Of a DNA stretch of 64,000 bases, positions 48,540 to 55,497 are shown in pieces. The DNA is taken from the NCBI GenBank assembly GCA_937952305.1, contig CALFZO010000117.1, positions 1 through 64,000 of the forward strand. Reading direction: 5' to 3'. Below the pieces are notes generated by a model. That model had not been told where the DNA came from and did no database searches. It saw nothing but the letters and a program-made list of their open reading frames with translations. The stretch is from an uncultured Anaerolineales bacterium. GTDB lineage: Bacteria; Chloroflexota; Anaerolineae; Anaerolineales; UBA6663. Position 1 is the stretch's first letter. Each line of letters starts with the position of its first letter. The translations under genes were made by a program, and so were the position numbers.

Positions 48540-49295
48540 CTAACGGATCTGGCGAACGGCGTCCCAATCGACCTGCCAGCCGAGCCAGACGGTATCCTTG
48601 CCGCCGCCGCCGGACTGGTAGTCTTCAACCACCAGGACCCGGCGATCCTCGCCGGTGGCGTGGATGAAACGGCCCTGGGCGCCCGGATTCAGCCGCAGCC
48701 CTTGGCCCTCGGCCCGGGCCACAGCAAACCGGCCGATGTCCATGATGGTCCAGGTGAGGGGCGGCCAGGAGACCGTCACGGTGGCGGTCTGGTTGCTCTG
48801 GGCGAACTGGCGGGCGGCCGGTAGGAAATGCGTTTGGATGTCCTGGTCGGTCAGGTCCCGGCCTTCGTCGAACAGGTAGACCCGGCCCTGCCACTCATAG
48901 ACCATGTAATCGCCCAGCCACAGCGCCACAAAGGTGTTGCCGGTTGGAACCCAGGGCGCGTTCGGCCCGGAGGCCGTCTGCCAGAGCTCGGTATAGTGGA
49001 TGACGCCGAGCAGGGTGGCCGTGATGTCGCCCCGCTTGGGATGCTGAAATGTGACGCTCTGTCCGGGCTTGGCACGCAAGGCTTGATCGCGCATAGGATG
49101 GCCGACCGACGCGGGCGCGGCGGCCGCGGGAGCGCCACCGCTGGGTTGTGGGCGCGGCGTGGGCCGGCGCGTGCGCGCCGCCGGGCGGACGGGCGCAGAT
49201 GCGGCCGCTCGGTTGCCGCGCGTCAGAAAGAGGACGCCGGCGACCAGCAGGCACAAGAAGCCGAGGCAGAACAGGCTGCTACCGCAGGCCGCCAT
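48540..49295 (-). CDS. Membrane-anchored protein, DUF4178-like
   Basis: A 251-residue protein. Residues 5-26 form a membrane helix, 28-65 is a Pro/Ala/Arg linker, and 70-251 is a soluble beta-rich domain. GDITATLLGVIHYTELWQ, TFVALWLGDYMVYEWQGR and DIGRFAVARAEGQGL fit the general DUF4178 pattern (a strand pair, W-x-E-Y-type edge, then a second strand set), but I would call it DUF4178-like only. It lies 9 bases downstream of the repeat protein gene, so they are co-transcribed. The exposed Arg/Pro linker suggests the domain is held away from the membrane. Role unknown. Confidence 0.6.
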   Translation of the reverse strand: MAACGSSLFCLGFLCLLVAGVLFLTRGNRAAASAPVRPAARTRRPTPRPQPSGGAPAAAAPASVGHPMRDQALRAKPGQSVTFQHPKRGDITATLLGVIHYTELWQTASGPNAPWVPTGNTFVALWLGDYMVYEWQGRVYLFDEGRDLTDQDIQTHFLPAARQFAQSNQTATVTVSWPPLTWTIMDIGRFAVARAEGQGLRLNPGAQGRFIHATGEDRRVLVVEDYQSGGGGKDTVWLGWQVDWDAVRQIR

Positions 49296-49304
49296 GAGGT
49301 GTCT

Positions 49305-49658
49305 TCACCAAGAACCGGAGTCCGAACCGCCGCTATCCCAACTGCCGCTGTCTGAGCCGCCGGAGTCCCAGGAGCCCCAATCTGAACCGCCGCTGTCCCA
49401 ACTGCCGCTGTCTGAGCCGCCGGAGTCCCAGGAGCCCCAATCTGAGCCGCCGCTGTCCCAACTGCCGCTGTCCGAGCCGGAGTCGGACGAGCCGGAATCG
49501 CTGAACCACCAGCTGCTTGAGTCGGACGAGGAACTGCCACTGTCCGAGCTGTAGTCATTCTCGGACGCGGCTCCGCCCGAGCACATCGTCAGCACGATGC
49601 CGCCGAAGATGAGCGCCAGACCGGTCCGCAACCACCAACGGTAGTCGCCAAGATTCAT
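49305..49658 (-). CDS. Small anchored Ser/Asp/Trp-repeat protein
   Basis: A 117-residue protein I cannot assign to a family. Residues 10-28 form a membrane helix ending at a Cys-Ser-Gly-Gly (TMCSGG), which could be an imperfect lipobox. From residue 34 the chain is almost only Ser, Asp, Gly and Trp, built from SDSGSWDSGG-like units and repeated every 20 residues at the C terminus. Start ATG 49658 is chosen over ATG 49703 because a TATACT -10 (49681-49676) lies between them. It is 9 bases upstream of the DUF4178-like gene. Confidence 0.7.
   Translation of the reverse strand: MNLGDYRWWLRTGLALIFGGIVLTMCSGGAASENDYSSDSGSSSSDSSSWWFSDSGSSDSGSDSGSWDSGGSDWGSWDSGGSDSGSWDSGGSDWGSWDSGGSDSGSWDSGGSDSGSW
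49321..49480 (-). repeat. 60-bp tandem repeat, about 2.7 copies
   Basis: Units at 49321-49380, 49381-49440 and 49441-49480 (partial) differ by only a few bases. They encode the 20-residue Ser/Asp/Gly/Trp repeats of the anchored protein. Because the unit is a multiple of three, gain or loss keeps the frame. Confidence 0.92.
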
Positions 49659-49675
49659 AAGCCGTCTCTGCGAAA

Positions 49676-49681
49676 AGTATA
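49676..49681 (-). promoter_or_regulatory. -10 box of the SDW-repeat operon
   Basis: Minus-strand TATACT, 17 bases upstream of ATG 49658, giving a leader of about 10 bases with AGAGACGG as a weak ribosome site. Confidence 0.5.
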
Positions 49682-49716
49682 GGCTATTTCCGGCAAATGA
49701 CAATCAGACCAGGCCC

Positions 49717-50157
49717 TCAGCGCTCGGCCGCGGCCCAGGCAGCGGCGCGCCGCATAAACGTCCGCGCCGGCTCGAACGACAACCGCTCGGCCGCCTCATT
49801 CAGCGGCCACCAGTGCCGTTCGAAAAGATACTGGTCACGGGCGGCGTCGGCGTGGGTCGGCGCGGTGGCGCGTGCCTCGTCGAGGAGAGCCATAACGAAG
49901 TACGTCTCATCGCGCAAAATGCGGCGGCCCTCAAACGGGAACTCGGACCGGAGCGTACCCAGCTCGGCCAGGAGTTGCAGGTTGAGGTAGCCGGTCTCTT
50001 CGCGCGTCTCGCGCAGCGCGGCGTCAGCCAGCGTCTCGCCGGCTTCGACGTGGCCCTTGGGCAGAACCCATTCCCCTTTGGTGACTTTGCGCAGCAGCAA
50101 TGCCTCGGCGCCGCGTACGATGATGCCGCCGGCGGCGGCGTACTGGATGACGGTCAT
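49717..50157 (-). CDS. Nudix hydrolase
   Basis: A 146-residue Nudix protein. The Nudix box G-x5-E-x7-R-E-x2-E-E-x-G-x runs from Gly35 to about residue 57 (GHVEAGETLADAALRETREET and on), complete with the metal-binding Glu residues. The KGEWVLPKGH lead-in is typical of the Ap4A hydrolase/MutT-like subgroup, which cleaves dinucleoside polyphosphates or damaged nucleotides. A TATACT -10 ends six bases before ATG 50157, so the mRNA is predicted to be leaderless. It lies 58 bases upstream of the SDW-repeat gene. Confidence 0.93.
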   Translation of the reverse strand: MTVIQYAAAGGIIVRGAEALLLRKVTKGEWVLPKGHVEAGETLADAALRETREETGYLNLQLLAELGTLRSEFPFEGRRILRDETYFVMALLDEARATAPTHADAARDQYLFERHWWPLNEAAERLSFEPARTFMRRAAAWAAAER

Positions 50158-50163
50158 GCGGGC

Positions 50164-50169
50164 AGTATA
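50164..50169 (-). promoter_or_regulatory. -10 box giving a leaderless Nudix mRNA
   Basis: Minus-strand TATACT, six bases, then ATG 50157. Transcription from the normal distance would begin at the A of ATG. Confidence 0.55.
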
Positions 50170-50352
50170 GTGACGGGAGGCCGCGGCCGCAAGCGCCCCC
50201 GCGCGCTGAGATTAACAGGCCGGCAGGACCGGAACCCAAAACCGGCGCCGCTGGCCCGGACAAATCAATCGGGTGTGACCGGGTCCGGTTGAGGCGCTCG
50301 GTCCAGGCTGGCGCCGGCCTGGAGCGCGCCGCTCGTTGGCCTGCCCGTCATT

Positions 50353-50420
50353 CCGGCGAACCATGGCTCCCGAAGCGGCGCGCTCCAGCCAGCTTCTGCG
50401 AGGCCGGCCAACCAGGTCCG
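50353..50420 (+). repeat. Dispersed intergenic repeat, copy 1
   Basis: Contains CCGGCGAACCATGGC (50353-50367) and AACCAGGTCCG about 55 bases later. A diverged copy in inverted orientation lies at 52811-52898, with the same two blocks in the same order but more bases between them. The copies flank the three-gene block 50514-52794. Confidence 0.45.
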
Positions 50421-50452
50421 GTTGCACCAGTCTCAAGTAAACGTTGTCCGAG

Positions 50453-50458
50453 TATAAT
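50453..50458 (+). promoter_or_regulatory. -10 box of the lipoprotein-CCA-GNAT operon
   Basis: TATAAT 55 bases before ATG 50514. A clear -35 is missing. Confidence 0.5.
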
Positions 50459-50513
50459 CGGCGCACCCTCAGCGCCGCGCCGCGCCGTGTGGCCGGCGCT
50501 GAACGCGTCCACC

Positions 50514-50963
50514 ATGTCGCGCTGGCGTCTCTTCCCGCAACTCCTGTCTCTCGGTCTGGCCGCCGCGGCGCTGGCTGCCTGCTCGGGCGCCGTGCTGGGC
50601 ACCGGCGCCGACTGCACCAGCTCCACGGCCTTACTGACGCAAGTGACCGGCGAGTGCACGCGCACGCTCGACCGCCTGGAACAGGCCGCGCCTCAGACGA
50701 TCGCCATCCAGACGGCCGACGTGGCCCCCTTTGCCACGGTCGCGTTCGAGGTCACGGTCGCGAGCGGACAAGTGGATGTGACTTTCACCGACAGCCGGGG
50801 CGACGACGTCACCGTGCGCGCGCGCCCCCGCGCCGCTGCCACCGGCCAGGTGCGGCTCCAGCTCGACGCGCTCAACCAGATCCGCTTCACGCTCACGCCC
50901 GTCGACGGGGCGGCCACTGACGTCAGCTACACCCTCCAATTCGTGTGCGACTGCCTGCCGTGA
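50514..50963 (+). CDS. Small lipoprotein, unknown
   Basis: A 149-residue predicted lipoprotein. The signal ends in LAAAALAAC, a good lipobox with Cys near residue 22. Beyond it, the mature chain has about 125 residues: an early region with two Cys (ADCTSS and GECTRT), a beta-rich middle (FATVAFEVTVASGQVDVTFTDS), and a C-terminal FVCDCLP. Four Cys could make two disulfides. The sequence looks like a small bacterial pre-peptidase or beta-sandwich C-terminal domain (PPC-like), but I would not name it. Its stop overlaps the CCA enzyme's GTG (GTGA at 50960). ATG 50514 is selected because the signal peptide starts there. Confidence 0.72.
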   Translation: MSRWRLFPQLLSLGLAAAALAACSGAVLGTGADCTSSTALLTQVTGECTRTLDRLEQAAPQTIAIQTADVAPFATVAFEVTVASGQVDVTFTDSRGDDVTVRARPRAAATGQVRLQLDALNQIRFTLTPVDGAATDVSYTLQFVCDCLP

Positions 50964-52255
50964 CTACTGATCGGCCATCGGGCCTGCTGACCGCCCCCAC
51001 GGCGGAGGCGCTGCGCGGCCGCCTCGCCACCAGCCTGCGCGCGTCCCAGCGCGAGCGGCTGCGGCAGGTGGCGCACCTGGCCGCCGAGCGCGGCTGGCCG
51101 CTGTACATCGTCGGCGGCTTTGTGCGCGACCTGCTGCTCGGGCTGTCGCCCGACGACTTCGACCTGGTGGTGGAGGGCGACGCGCCGGCCCTGGCCCGGG
51201 CGGCCGCCGGCCTCGGCGGCGGCGAAGTGCGCGTGCATGCGCCTTTCGGCACCGCGACTTGGGCGACCGCCGACGGTGAGACCATCGACTTCGCCACCGC
51301 CCGGACCGAACGCTATCCTCAGCCGGCCGCGCTGCCCATCATCCAGGCGCCGGCCACGATCCGGGCCGACCTGGACCGCCGCGATTTCGCCCTCAACGCC
51401 ATGGCTCTGCGCCTGGACGACCCGCACTTGGGCGAGTTGGTGGACCCGCACGGCGGGTTGGCGGACCTGGCCGAGCGCCGCGTGCGCGTGCTCCACCCGT
51501 TGAGCTTTCGGGATGATCCCACCCGAATCTTCCGAGCCGTGCGCTACGAGCAACGTCTGCAGGGCCGGATCGCGCCGGAGACTTTGGCGCTGCTGCCTGA
51601 GGCCAGCCCGGCCCTGGCGGCCTTGTCGGCGGATCGCGTGCGTCATGAGTTTGAGCGCATCGTGCGCGAGCCGCACGCCAGCCTCATGCTGGCGCGCCTG
51701 GCCGAGCTGGGCGTGCTGCCCCAGGTGCACGCGGGCCTGGCCTGGAGCGCGGCTGAAACCGCTGACGCCGCGGTCCTGACGCACTGGCCGCCGGGCGCCT
51801 GGCGCCTGGCCGCGCCGCCGGAGCCGGAGGCGCGGTACCTGGCGCTGTTGTTGCGCCGGGCCGCGCCCCCGGTTGTGGCGGCGGCGGTGGAGCGCCTGAA
51901 TCTCGGCCGCGTCGTCGGGTTGGCCGTGCGCGAGGCCGTGGCCTTGCGCCGGGCCTGGGCGTGCCCGAGCGAAGCGGTGGCGGCGCTGGATGCGCTGAGT
52001 GAACTGGGTGTGCTGGCCGGCTATGCGGCCCAGCCGGAACTGCGCGCCGACCTGGACGCGTACCTGGGCCGATGGCGTTTTGTGCGGCCGACGCTGACCG
52101 GTGACGATCTGATCGCACGCGGGCTGACGCCGGGGCCGCACTTCCGTGAATTGCTGTGGGCGCTGCGCGCGGCCTGGCTGGATGGCGCCGTAACCGACAC
52201 GGCCTCCGAAGCGGATTGGCTGGTCAACCGGCTGGCCGGACGGCCCCAGCCATGA
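50960..52255 (+). CDS. cca: CCA tRNA nucleotidyltransferase (class II, poly(A) polymerase head)
   Basis: A 431-residue class II nucleotidyltransferase. LYIVGGFVRDLLLG near 38-51 and the D-x-D motif FDLVVEGD near 55-62 form the catalytic head, with TIDFATARTERY and LDRRDFALNAMALRL (the R-R-D-F-x-x-N-A motif) downstream. The region FRDDPTRIFRAVRYEQRL near 192-208 is the E-x-x-R-like flexible helix. The C-terminal half is helical. It adds CCA to tRNA 3' ends; tRNA-Pro in this window does not encode CCA. The Arg-rich helical tail is compatible with poly(A) polymerase as a second possibility. GTG 50960 overlaps the lipoprotein stop; GNAT follows with an ATGA overlap. Confidence 0.9.
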   Translation: MTTDRPSGLLTAPTAEALRGRLATSLRASQRERLRQVAHLAAERGWPLYIVGGFVRDLLLGLSPDDFDLVVEGDAPALARAAAGLGGGEVRVHAPFGTATWATADGETIDFATARTERYPQPAALPIIQAPATIRADLDRRDFALNAMALRLDDPHLGELVDPHGGLADLAERRVRVLHPLSFRDDPTRIFRAVRYEQRLQGRIAPETLALLPEASPALAALSADRVRHEFERIVREPHASLMLARLAELGVLPQVHAGLAWSAAETADAAVLTHWPPGAWRLAAPPEPEARYLALLLRRAAPPVVAAAVERLNLGRVVGLAVREAVALRRAWACPSEAVAALDALSELGVLAGYAAQPELRADLDAYLGRWRFVRPTLTGDDLIARGLTPGPHFRELLWALRAAWLDGAVTDTASEADWLVNRLAGRPQP

Positions 52256-52794
52256 CCACCAGCAGCCGACCCACCACCACGCACGTGCTGATCCGCATGC
52301 TGCAGGAACACGACTTGCCGGCCCTGGAATGGGACGGCGAGTACCGCCACTATCGTCAGGTTTTCCGGGCTAACTATGAGGACATGCGGCGCGGGCAGCG
52401 CCTGATGTTGGTGGCCGTGCGCGAGGCCGAGATGATCGGCCAGGTCTTTGTGCAGCTCAACAGCGCCGAGCGCCAATATGCCGACGGCTGCGGGCGGGCG
52501 TACCTGTACGCCCTGCGCGTGCGGCCGGCCTGGCGCGGCCGCGGGATCGGGCGGAACCTGGTGACGGCGGCTGAAGACCAACTGCGCCAACGCGGCTTCA
52601 CCATCGCCGTGATCGCGGTCGCCAAGACGAACGAGCGCGCCCAGCGCCTGTATCAGCGCCTCGGTTACCGCGTCTTCTCGGAGGATCCCGGGATCTGGGT
52701 CTTCACCGACGCCGACGGCCGCCAGCAGCGGGTGGAAGAGCCGGCTTGGCTCCTCGAGAAACAACTGGCTGGCGCGTCGCCCCGCGAGGCCTGA
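52252..52794 (+). CDS. GNAT family N-acetyltransferase
   Basis: A 180-residue acetyltransferase. The acetyl-CoA loop is RPAWRGRGIGRNLVTAAE near residues 86-103, with the Arg-Gly-x-Gly-x-Gly/Arg pattern; VIAVAKTNERAQRLYQRLGY follows, typical of GNAT motif B. The N-terminal MLQEHDLPALEWDGEYRHYR resembles members that act on small amines or peptides, but the substrate is unknown. Its ATG overlaps the CCA enzyme's stop (ATGA), so it is translated in coupling with it. It converges with the beta-propeller lipoprotein gene at 52929. Confidence 0.9.
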   Translation: MTTSSRPTTTHVLIRMLQEHDLPALEWDGEYRHYRQVFRANYEDMRRGQRLMLVAVREAEMIGQVFVQLNSAERQYADGCGRAYLYALRVRPAWRGRGIGRNLVTAAEDQLRQRGFTIAVIAVAKTNERAQRLYQRLGYRVFSEDPGIWVFTDADGRQQRVEEPAWLLEKQLAGASPREA

Positions 52795-52810
52795 GCCGGC
52801 AGGGGTGCTT

Positions 52811-52898
52811 GATCGGACCTGGTATCCAGCTCAGGTGGCGCCAGGGGTGGGTCCGGCTCCCCACTTCGCTTCGCTGCGGAGGCCATGGTTCGCCGGGA
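52811..52898 (-). repeat. Dispersed intergenic repeat, copy 2 (inverted)
   Basis: On the minus strand this carries CCCGGCGAACCATGGCC (from 52898) and ACCAGGTCCG near 52820, as in the element at 50353, with an insertion of about 20 bases between the two blocks. It lies between convergent genes. Confidence 0.45.
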
Positions 52899-52928
52899 CG
52901 ACCTCAACCCATTTGGCGCAGGAACCAC

Positions 52929-54056
52929 TTAGTGGGCCGGCGCCCAGCCGGTGAGCCGCGCATCCTTGGGACGCGGCATCTGCGTCAGATCCCACTGGCC
53001 GAGCTGCAGCGCATAGGTGAGCGCCTGGTTGTCGGGCGTGTTGTAGCTGGCGGCCAGCCAGCGGCCGTCCGGGCTCCAATGCGCGCCGTGCAGGTTGCCC
53101 AGGTAACGCTCCTCACTCCCATCCACGCGCAGCGCCCATAGTCCGCCCTCGCCCAAACTGTCGGAGTGCACGGGCATCACGAGCCAGCGACCGTCCGGGC
53201 TCCACAACAACGCCGGCAGTTGGTCGTCGGCGCGCGTAAACGGATAGGGATGCAAGATGCGAAACGTGCCGGCGTCCAGGTCCAACACCAGGCCGCTGAC
53301 CCGCGCGCTGCCGGCGGCGCCGGTCTCTGTCAACGTCCACGCCAATTGAGTCCCGTCCGGCGACCACGCCGGCCAGGCCAAAGACCAGGCGCCGGCGGCG
53401 GGCGGTTCGTAGCCGAACGCGTGCGGGTCCAGCCGACGACGCTGGCCGGTGTCGAGATCGTGCAGCCACGCGTTGGGGCCGGCGCCGGACGCGAGCAGAC
53501 GACCATCCGGCGCCAGCGCAAAACCACGCTGGGCCTCGGCCTCGGTCAGTACCTGATAGCGCGTCCCGTCGAGCCGCATTACGGCGGGGGAGGGCGCCGG
53601 GGCTGTGGCCGGGCCCTGTTCCTTGGGGCGCGAACTGAAAGCGATCCAGCCGGGGCGGGCCGGCCACCAGCGCGGCTCAGCCTCGAGGCGGTCCGGCGTG
53701 CGCGTCAAGTTGCGGCGCTCGCCGGTGACGAGATCCGCCAGCCACACGTCGGCGCCTTCAACAAACAAAGCCTGCCGGCCCTCGGGCGCGAGCACGGCCT
53801 CGGCGCGGTCGATCAGGCGGATGAGGTTGCCGTCTTCGTCCACTTGGACTAACTGGTTCCTGGGGACCAGGGCGTAGACCAGCCCGGCGGGGTCAGGGCC
53901 GGCGCCGGTCAGGAGGCCGGAGAACGAGTCGGCGGCGGGCTGGGACGGCGCCACGGCTGCCGGCGGCGGTGTGCCGGTCTCGAGCCCGATCTCGAAGGTG
54001 CCGCAGGCCGCCAGCAGCCCGCTCAACGCCATAGTTAACGCCGCCCGACGAACCAT
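52929..54056 (-). CDS. TolB-like beta-propeller lipoprotein, paralogue B
   Basis: A 375-residue predicted lipoprotein. The lipobox is LLAACGTF, with Cys near residue 18. A repeated LAPEGRQALF, FALAPDGRLLASG, AWSPDGTQLAW, LWSPDGRWLVM and HWSPDGRWLAASY pattern marks WD40-like/TolB propeller blades. It shares the FEIGLETG segment after the lipobox with the lipoprotein at 54172-55365 (IEFGIETPG), so the two are tandem paralogues. It is probably an outer-face binding or scaffold protein; no enzyme motif is visible. Start ATG 54056 has GGGAGG six bases upstream. Confidence 0.8.
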   Translation of the reverse strand: MVRRAALTMALSGLLAACGTFEIGLETGTPPPAAVAPSQPAADSFSGLLTGAGPDPAGLVYALVPRNQLVQVDEDGNLIRLIDRAEAVLAPEGRQALFVEGADVWLADLVTGERRNLTRTPDRLEAEPRWWPARPGWIAFSSRPKEQGPATAPAPSPAVMRLDGTRYQVLTEAEAQRGFALAPDGRLLASGAGPNAWLHDLDTGQRRRLDPHAFGYEPPAAGAWSLAWPAWSPDGTQLAWTLTETGAAGSARVSGLVLDLDAGTFRILHPYPFTRADDQLPALLWSPDGRWLVMPVHSDSLGEGGLWALRVDGSEERYLGNLHGAHWSPDGRWLAASYNTPDNQALTYALQLGQWDLTQMPRPKDARLTGWAPAH

Positions 54057-54171
54057 CGCCAGCCTCCCGCTACCCACCAGCCGCCTCCCCTGAACTGATC
54101 AGGAGGGTAGCGCGGCCGACCGGTGCGGTCATCGGCCTTTGGGCGGAGGCGGCCGGTGCGGCGCAGGCTGC

Positions 54172-55365
54172 TCAGGGCGCGGCCCACTGCGGGTCGGCGC
54201 CGGCCTGAAACAACTCCACCGTCGCGCCGCCGTCGCTGGGCACCCACATCAACCGGCCCGGCGGCGGCCAGGCGGCGGTCGCCTCCAACTGCACCACCAC
54301 GGCCCCGCGCCCGGCCGGGTCCCACAAGATATCGCCGACCGGCAGGGCGGCGCCGCCGAGCGCGGTCGGCTCGCCCAGGCCAGTCGCCGTGAAGCCGGCC
54401 TCGACCATCGCCAGGGGCAGCGCCTGGTCGGGGACGTCCGGAGTGTTCCCCAGGAAGAACCGCAGCCGGCCGCCGTCGAACTCCTGCGGCGCGCGCACCG
54501 CCGTGGCAGTGCCGGCCGCGAAGCCGTTGATCAGAGTCGTCACCGCGCCGTCGTCGGCGCTGGCCCGCCACAGGCCCGGCGCGATCAGGCCGCCCAGGGC
54601 GTTGGCGAAGTAAATGGACTGGCCGTCACGGCTCCAGACCGGATCACAGCACGGCTGGCCTTCCGGCGGCAGGATGTCCACGCGGCTTCCGTCCGCCAGG
54701 TCCAGCACCTGCCAGCGGCCGCCATGCGGCATATACCGGGCCTCCACCAGCAGGCGGCTGCCCTGCGGTGACCAGGCCAGCGGGCGATAGAACTGGGCGG
54801 TGGCCGCGTCCGCCGAGTCGCTGGCCAGGATCAGGCGGGCCGCGCCGCCGTCGCCGTCGATCACGTTGACGCCGTTGAGGCCAAAGGCGATCCGGCGGCC
54901 ATCCGGCGACCACTGCGGGTTCGTCAGTTCGCGGTTGACCTGCTCGTCGCCGAAGGTGCGCGGGCCTGTGATCAGTTCGGCGCGGCCCTGGCCGTCGGCG
55001 GCCGCCGTGTAGAGCGAATTGCCGCTGACGTAGGCCAGGCGTCCGTCCGCCGCAGATACGCTGAAAGCGGTGACCGGCGCGGCTTCGAAAGTGACCGGCG
55101 TCACCCGGCTGCCATCGCGCTCCAGGCGCCAGATTTGGCCGCCGGTGAGGAAGTTGACGGGCGCGGGCAGCAGCGCGGCCTCGGCCGGCCCAGCGGGTGT
55201 GACTGTCGCCGCCGGCACCGCCTCCAGCGTGGCGGCCACCTGGGTGGCGACCACGGCTTCGACGGCGCCGGGCGTCTCGATGCCGAATTCAATCGGACGG
55301 CAGGCGGCCACGCCCAGGCTGAGGGCCAGGCTGAGCGCGATAAAGCGTGGGGCAGTGGGCAGCAT
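54172..55365 (-). CDS. TolB-like beta-propeller lipoprotein, paralogue A
   Basis: A 397-residue predicted lipoprotein with lipobox SLGVAAC at residues 16-22. After an Ala/Thr/Val-rich linker with FLTGGQIWRLERDGS, WD40-like blades follow: FSVSAADGRLAYVSGNSLY, NPQWSPDGRRIAFG, LAWSPQGSRLLVEAR, PVWSRDGQSIYFAN and DILWDPAGRGAVVVQ. These fit TolB-type propellers. It is directly downstream of a PhoB/PhoR-like pair, and an 11-bp-periodic CTG(T/C)CA array lies in its upstream region. That suggests control by that regulator. Function unknown; membrane surface location is inferred from the lipobox. Confidence 0.82.
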   Translation of the reverse strand: MLPTAPRFIALSLALSLGVAACRPIEFGIETPGAVEAVVATQVAATLEAVPAATVTPAGPAEAALLPAPVNFLTGGQIWRLERDGSRVTPVTFEAAPVTAFSVSAADGRLAYVSGNSLYTAAADGQGRAELITGPRTFGDEQVNRELTNPQWSPDGRRIAFGLNGVNVIDGDGGAARLILASDSADAATAQFYRPLAWSPQGSRLLVEARYMPHGGRWQVLDLADGSRVDILPPEGQPCCDPVWSRDGQSIYFANALGGLIAPGLWRASADDGAVTTLINGFAAGTATAVRAPQEFDGGRLRFFLGNTPDVPDQALPLAMVEAGFTATGLGEPTALGGAALPVGDILWDPAGRGAVVVQLEATAAWPPPGRLMWVPSDGGATVELFQAGADPQWAAP

Positions 55366-55441
55366 CAGCGTCTCCCGAAAGTCTGCGCGCCGCGACGACG
55401 GAGCGGCGGGTGGGGCAACTGGCGTCAGGATGGCAGGCCGA

Positions 55442-55482
55442 GGTGACAGGCCGATGGCAGCGCCGTGACAGTCCTGTCACAG
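55442..55482 (-). promoter_or_regulatory. PhoB/OmpR-type tandem operator array
   Basis: On the minus strand, CTGTGAC (55482-55476), CTGTCAC (55471-55465), CTGCCAT (55460-55454) and CTGTCAC (55449-55443) follow one another at exactly 11-bp steps. A fifth CTGCCAT is at 55436-55430, offset by 13 bp. Direct 11-bp repeats of CTGTCA(C/T) are the Pho-box pattern of PhoB-like winged-helix regulators. The array starts 16 bases past the histidine kinase stop and about 78 bases before the lipoprotein ATG 55365. Confidence 0.65.
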
Positions 55483-55497
55483 GCGGCGGCGCAAGGT

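Larger units (their letters stand above)
50158..50513. other. Divergent intergenic region
   Basis: This 356-base stretch separates the divergent Nudix and lipoprotein genes. It holds the leaderless Nudix promoter (-10 at 50169-50164), a dispersed repeat with CCGGCGAACCATGG at 50353, and a plus-strand TATAAT at 50453-50458. I see no convincing gene in the rest. Confidence 0.6.

Noticed and set aside
49321..49480. 60-bp direct repeats considered as a CRISPR array
   Set aside because: The units are contiguous with no unique spacers and lie inside an open reading frame; they encode a protein repeat.
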